Assembly (NCBI GenBank): GCA_005408345.1
Contig: SEMN01000404.1
Coordinates: 310,001 to 374,000 of the forward strand
DNA length: 64,000 nt
Reading direction: 5' to 3'
Source: Macquaria australasica
Lineage: Eukaryota; Chordata; Actinopteri; Centrarchiformes; Percichthyidae
Below, piece by piece: positions 57,883-64,000 of this stretch. The translations under genes and the position numbers were made by a program. The number at the start of each line of letters is the position of its first letter. Position 1 is the stretch's first letter. A model generated the notes under the pieces. The model saw nothing but the letters and a program-made list of their open reading frames with translations. It did not search any database and was not told where the DNA came from.

Positions 57883-59689
57883 TCTGGTGTTCAGTTGAAT
57901 CTGATGTTTGCTATCTGAGCAGTTGTACACACATTTAGGTGTTTAACTGTGACACCGTGTCATTTAAATAACGCAAACACTTCTGAATGAATAAAGTCTA
58001 TCATACGTTAGGCGTCACTTCAATCATAACTTTCTGCATGGAGTTTCTAGGGATGCATGCACACTTTATAACTCTTCTTTTATTCGTGGCAGCCTGTCAC
58101 TTCAACTGGAGCACCAGCTTGATGATTGTGTGGAGAATGGTTAGCATGTAGCATGTAGGCGTGCACTGGGTCACAATTAGCTCTATATACAAGTAATATG
58201 AATGTTATTTTCCTTATTTATATAAATTTATATCATCTAGCGAATAATAAATTATGATTGAATTGGTTACCATGCTGCATCTTAATGTGCTAACCCAATG
58301 ATCACTTATAATTTCCGTGCTAGAGACCTGATATAAATAATGTTAAAAAAAAAACGTTTAACGAAAAATTCAAACTTCCAATTCCAATGTCAACAATGAA
58401 CCTTTAAAACTCAATAAATCACTTTGTATTTCCATATTTACTACAAAGAGCTCTGTCTTTTACTGCTTTATCTTTGATTGATGATCAGTTGTAACATCTT
58501 TTCAGGAGAATTATCTGTAAATAAAAACAGCTAAATTATTTTTTTTTACCCCAAAATGCAGAAGCGTAGAGAAGAGACTCTTTTAAGCCCTGAGTAGTGT
58601 CTGCAGACTTCCTCATACAGCCCCATCATCTTCCACCAAGATGGTAAGGCGGCTTGTATGTTGCCTGAGAAGCAAGTAAGTACTGTATTTAGTTGGGTGC
58701 ATATTGTTAAAACAGCTTGTTTTGCATACAATTACTAGTGAAGAAGAGTTGTGAGGAAAACTGGAGGAGATGAACGAAATGAAATCCTTTGTATGATCTA
58801 CAAAACTGGAGAGCTCTATTTCATCTTGTTATATTCTACAGAGAAAGCCAATCTTAACTTCTCATCCAGCGCCAAAGTAGCTTATTATTGCATGTTTCTT
58901 ACGCTACAGTACTGTATTACATGGAGAAATGCAAATGGCTGGAGTTGATAGGAATTTGAGGATTAACAGAATATGTGATGCAACATGTCCCAGTATGTTA
59001 ATTTTTAGTTGAATCTTTGTGTTATTTCAGAAGAAATGTTGCCTGTTTTGCATTACATCAGACCAAGCCTGATGAAAATGATTGTCCTGGCATTGTAACT
59101 TCAACCCTGCTGTATATTTTTAAGTACACATCACATATAATGTTAATTAAATATTTAATGGTAATATGTTTACCAGGTTCATAGTATAGATTACATACTG
59201 TGACTTTACTTTGCCTGAAAGGGCTCCAGGCCTAAACATCTAGGAGATAGTTGTATAATATCCACTGACACTGATCTTCAGGGACAGTAATTCCAATTAA
59301 TGCCACAGCATTAGTCATATAATTATGTCACTAGAGACCTACTATGTGTGTGGCAGGTAGATGAGGTTCATAATGTGATGTACATTGCATGTTGTTGGAG
59401 GATCCCCGAGTAATTAAGAGGCATCAGCCTGTTGTTGCTGATTTGATGCTGTGGGAAATAAAAGTCAGCACAACAGCTGATTATTTCTGAAAAGGCAGCA
59501 GCTGGCCTTGTGTCAGACTTTGCATTAAAATAGATACAAAACAATCATTCAAATATCTCATAAAAATGTACTGTGTGTAAATCCAGATGGGTATTAATAT
59601 CAAATATTTAAATCCCCTGAAAACTTGGTTTTAGATCTTACTAAATATTTCTCAAAAGTATGGACTATTCTTATTCATTAAAGGTATAG

Positions 59690-60135
59690 TTCGACATTTT
59701 GGGAAATACACTTAGTCATTTTTTGCTGAGGGTTAGATGAGAAGATTGATACCACTCTCATGTCTGTACAGTAATATGAAGCTACAGCCAGCAGTTTACT
59801 GTGGTTTACCAGCAGTTAGCTTAGCTTAGCATAAAGACTGGAAATAGGGGGAAACATTTAGCCTGGCTCTGTCCAAAGGTAACAAAATCCACCTACCAGC
59901 ACCTCTAAAGCTCACTAATAAACACATTATATCTTGTGTGTTTAATCTGTACAAAAACTGTGTACAAAAAGTGTAGAAATGACAAGTTGTGCTTTTACCA
60001 GGGAGATTGTGTGCTGGACTATTTCTTTGCTGGGAGCAGTGACTTCTTGAAGTCTCTGATGAGGCGAAATATAACGTGTTAATTAGTGAGCTTCACACAT
60101 GCTGTTTGACTGATTTTGTTACCTTTGGACAGTCT
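59690..60135. repeat. Family-B element, right arm truncated
   Basis: Begins with CGACATTTTGGGAAATACAC and carries TTAGCTTAGCTTAGCATAAA and CCACCTACCAGCACCTCTAA, the same layout as the other family-B copies. The right arm stops after TTACCTTTGGACAG. Confidence 0.7.
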
Positions 60136-62468
60136 TCAATGGTTTTCAATGCCTTTAAATTGATTTACACATAACTCAATATCACTTAGATACAAACTTT
60201 GTTCACAACAAGGACAGTCTTGAGAACTTTTGATCAGCTAATGTAAAAGCAGGATATTGATTGCTATGACCCCTTCTGAGCTAACTTGTTACAGAAGGCT
60301 TGCAGGTAAATGCAAGCAGCGAAACCCCCACTAACAATGCAGTTCCACCACAAGCAGCCAAGGACTTCCATATTAAACATGGATCTGAAAGAAAATCAGC
60401 AATTCTTGGATGAGCTCTCTGTTGTGGATCAGAAAATGAAGAGCCTAAAGGACAAATGTTTCTGTAACAATTTAATTAGAAGGACAAATGTGCAATGCAA
60501 CCAGAAAATCAAAGTTTCAAAATTTTGTAATAATGCTGTTGATGTTCCATCATCACGTACCAATTCATGGCAATTTCCAAATAAGAAAAAGAAGAAATCA
60601 GCATGAAAATGGTTTCTCCAAGCTTCTTGCTTGGATACCAACCTGTCAGAATATTTCGGTTTTTTAAATCATGTTCAATGTCCACTGTGTCCTTGAATTG
60701 TAAATTACAAAGAGCAGGTCCATGATGCAATATGCACTCAGACTTTATCATCTACTCCACAATGGAGTAGAAAACAAACTAGCTGAACTAAACAAAGGAA
60801 AAGCACCTCTCGGCAAAGCAGTCACAGGACTTTGAAGTTATCTAACATGTCTTCAGAGAGACTGACTTTGATGTTCAGAGAACTCCTCTCAAACAGTGAC
60901 ACATTCCCCTGAAAATAATTGTCAAACGTGTTCCTGAGCACATTGACTGCCCTGCAGGCAGCATAGGCATAAACTCTTGTTTATTCTCTGTTCAAAATTT
61001 CTTCTTATTGTTTCATAAACTCTCATTGTTCAGTGTCATGACTTCTGCTGCATGACATGCTGTGGTAAGAAGTTCACAAAACTACTGTCATCCATAGTGG
61101 GGATTTAACAGTGTTGTTGATTTTATTTCTTTTGCTTGTGAAGTGTCAGATCTTTTTCTTGTGTATAACAATACTTGTGTATGGAGTCAGTGATTAACTG
61201 AAACTACAGTATTAAAAAACTCAACTTCTTACCACCAAGTGTTGTAACCAGTCTCCAAGAGATGTGTGTTAGTTGTTGATCTATATTATATCTAGATAAT
61301 CTAAGGTTCTGCAAAGACGTCAACATTTCTGCAACCCTTACAAAAACGAGTCGTGTAGACCTGCGTGGACCGAAACATGCGGGTTGTTTCTTTTAAACTT
61401 AAGTATAACATTTTTGCAGTGATGCTTACGTGTATCTTCCCAGATGCATAAGTTGTGTTCACACTGAAAACAGCCCCACGTAAGGCAACACAAGGGGCTG
61501 CGTTGGTGGTGCTGCTTCAGGTACTGTTGGGACCATGGAATAGGATCCAGGAAGATCAATTTGAGTAACAGATACATGAATTTAAAGGCTTCTCAGATGC
61601 CAAAAGAGAGAAGAAAACAATGGTAAACGCTATACAAGTGGTATGTATAAGTAGGCCTGTATAAGAAACAACCATGTAAATGTCGAATGACTCCCGTTTG
61701 CCCACGTGCAGCTCGGAGACTCTGAGAAGCATGTTTCAGCCTTAAGATTAACTAATGTATGAGTGTATTTGTGATGCTGCTCACATATCGTAACAAAGAC
61801 ATATAACAAAAGTCATTACAAGTGAAGGAATGAGCACACAATCAAAACTTCGCTCACAGCCCAGCTCCTCCGAAGCCCTAACTATGTATGTTTGGGAAGT
61901 TCTTCTGATTCTTCTGAACCTCCTCCAACATCTCTAGTTCAGTCTGGGCCCTTGTCAAATATCATCCCACTCTTTCTTAAAATCTTTGCTGCGTGTGTCT
62001 ACTTTGAAGTTCTCTGCGATGGCAAAATGTCCAAAACTAATCAAAACTTATGCAGTTTACTGACAAATTCTGCCCACTGGAATTTCTTTCCTACCAGACC
62101 TGCCAGAGAAACTCCTCTGGAATGAAGTGTTATTACTTATCATGTGTGCCATGTACATCTGATCGCATCTCTTGCCTCGTATGGAGAGCACTGGTGTCGC
62201 AGGTCTACAGTGTTTCTGTGTCGCCCAGCCGCGATGTATTTACATTTCATTGCCCATTTTTGCATCAGTGACAGCAGTGGCAGGGGAGAATTTAGCTCAT
62301 ATTTTATTAAACCAATCTGCAGCTATCACAGTTGACTCAGAAACTTGGCAGGTCGTCTGGAAATGGGTACTTTTTAATTCATTATTTACCATGTCCCAGT
62401 GACAGACACACACACACACACACACACATGCACAGTGCTGCAGTGCTACACATGTAGATATGACTGGG

Positions 62469-62472
<4 letters not shown>

Positions 62473-62554
<82 letters not shown>
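62473..62554 (+). repeat. Long (TG)n microsatellite
   Basis: About 82 bases of uninterrupted TG. A shorter CA tract lies just before it (62406-62428) and another TG tract follows near 62608. Confidence 0.95.
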
Positions 62555-62555
<1 letters not shown>

Positions 62556-63373
62556 TTCCTCTGAAATCTAGAGAGCCAAGCCAGAGGATGCGCCCAGGCA
62601 TTGTGTCTGTGTGTGTGTGTGTGCGTGCATGTGTGGGTGTATTTTTAGTTTAGATCCCCTGGTCCACATTCAATCCATATTTTCCTTTTATTTGGTCACT
62701 AATGAGGCTCCTATCTCAGTTCAAAGACAAGAAAATTCTTTCAAGTATCATTGCAACTTTGGGGCTTGTTTATCAGCATCATTATTAAGTCATTGAGAAA
62801 AGACACCGTTTATGTTGCATCATTTATTGCATTAGCCTTCAAATAATATTATTTCGCTGCTGGACTCGCAGACAGGTTACGTCTCCAGCACCTCTGACTT
62901 CTCGGTCTGATTGACTGTGAAATGACCTCTTTAGTTGTAATGTGCTAAAGTGAAACATAATATCTCTATAGCAGCCTAAGCTCAATGACTCATGCAGTAT
63001 TAGCTTTGCTGCTTTCTCTCAGCATGCAGAGGCAGTTGTAGTTGTTTTCACATGTCCATTATGCATGCTTGTTGATGCCCCGAGACATGGTTATTTTTTT
63101 CTCCTTCATTTTCAGCCGAGCCTCAACTGATGTTGCGCTGAATTGCGTGAGCCAACTTTGACCTTTGATGTTTCTTTGAAGAGGCCTCAAAAATAGGCTT
63201 GTTCTCTCTCTGTCTCTGCTGGCTTCTGTACTTTATTAGTATTATTTTTGTGTCAGTGTGACACACCGGGTTGCTTTCCATGTAAAGCTTTTCTCCCTTT
63301 TGTGTGTGCCAGCATTCTTGAATAGCACTGCAGCATTGCTGACAAAATAGTTACCTACCTCACCCCAGAATCC

Positions 63374-63375
<2 letters not shown>

Positions 63376-63463
<88 letters not shown>
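63376..63463 (+). repeat. Long (CA)n microsatellite
   Basis: About 88 bases of uninterrupted CA, 0.8 kb from the long TG tract and of opposite strand sense. Confidence 0.95.
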
Positions 63464-63465
<2 letters not shown>

Positions 63466-64000
63466 CCTTTCTCTTTATGGATTCAAAGCCAGTCTTCTCC
63501 GGCTCCTTTGTTCCCCACTCCAGGCTGGGCTCAGATCCTCTCTGCTCTCTGTAAGCCTGCTCTGCTCTGTCATCAGGATTACAGACTGTGCTGTAGCAGA
63601 TTAATGACTGACATCTCTACACTCCTCTCAGCATTGCGCGGCGCACACAGAGCTGCTGGGAGGAAGCGTGTGCCTGGTTGTGAAGGAGAGAGGAACAACT
63701 GCGGGGGAGATAATGCATTATGTTGGTCTGAGAACAATATGTTAGCTATGTGACTGCGTGTGTGTGTGTGTGTGTGTCTGTAGTGGAACTGTGTGGTTGT
63801 GAGACTGTGAGTTTGTGCGACTGGGTTTGTGTGTAAATGTGTTTATTTTGAAGCGGTGGTACGTGCAGCAAAAGCTTTTCAACTTCTACACCTCAGTGCA
63901 GCACTGCAGGACACAGAGTTAAGTCGGTGAACATGGTGCCTCACTTGAACAAGCTTAGGTTGATGTGTGTGCGTGTGTGTGTATGCGCATGTGTACATAT

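Larger units (their letters stand above)
55126..64000. other. Intergenic region upstream of pcsk5
   Basis: The presumed pcsk5 5'UTR/promoter lies within about 55126-55450; no TATA box is clear. Beyond it are the family-C element, two family-B elements, long TG and CA tracts and unique AT-rich DNA. An open frame at 60310-60606 (98 codons, ending in a lysine run) has no recognisable domain and I do not call it a gene. No exon of a neighbouring gene was recognised to the right end of the window. Confidence 0.55.

Noticed and set aside
60310..60606. Open frame of 98 codons beginning MQAAKPPLTMQ
   Set aside because: No recognisable domain, ends in a lysine run, lies among repeats, and has no splice or promoter context.

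Overview
The window looks like nuclear DNA of a teleost fish, probably a percomorph. It has short vertebrate-type exons with GT..AG introns, many CA/TG microsatellites, several interspersed repeat families typical of fish genomes, and a remnant of an L2/CR1-like LINE. Four protein-coding genes can be assembled exon by exon, with reading phase checked at every junction. No tRNA, rRNA, CRISPR array or prokaryotic feature was seen.

Layout: (1) 1-8.1 kb, plus strand: the last five exons of a Gq alpha-subunit gene (gnaq) with its 3'UTR; exons 1-2 lie upstream of the window. (2) 9.6-16.6 kb, plus: a complete seven-exon Gq-class alpha-subunit gene (gna14-like). A LINE remnant in its first intron carries a nested SINE-like insertion flanked by a target-site duplication. 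(3) 17.4-28.1 kb, plus: a compact BCH-domain gene equivalent to the short C-terminal form of PRUNE2 (about 325 residues, with a WED kinesin-binding motif). (4) 55.1-28.3 kb, minus: a complete 37-coding-exon pcsk5 gene (PC5/6 long, membrane-anchored B form, about 1900 residues), lying tail to tail with prune2. (5) 55.2-64 kb: intergenic, with repeats and no gene recognised.

The set gnaq, gna14, prune2, pcsk5 matches human 9q21, where these genes lie in the same order and relative orientation. From memory, human has VPS13A, FOXB2, GCNT1 and RFK interspersed; none is seen here. All four genes also look derived. The two G alphas carry changes at normally near-invariant positions, prune2 has only the BCH part, and pcsk5 has replaced the subtilase serine motif and lost its internal propeptide cleavage site. 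My reading (inference) is that this is the faster-evolving, gene-poor copy of a teleost-duplicated 9q21 block.

The most notable observation is the pcsk5 catalytic region. The Asp, His, Asn and Ser residues remain, but the GTSASAP motif around the serine has become ETSLSSS while every exon stays open and in phase. This suggests a pseudoprotease or a protease with changed activity rather than a decayed pseudogene.
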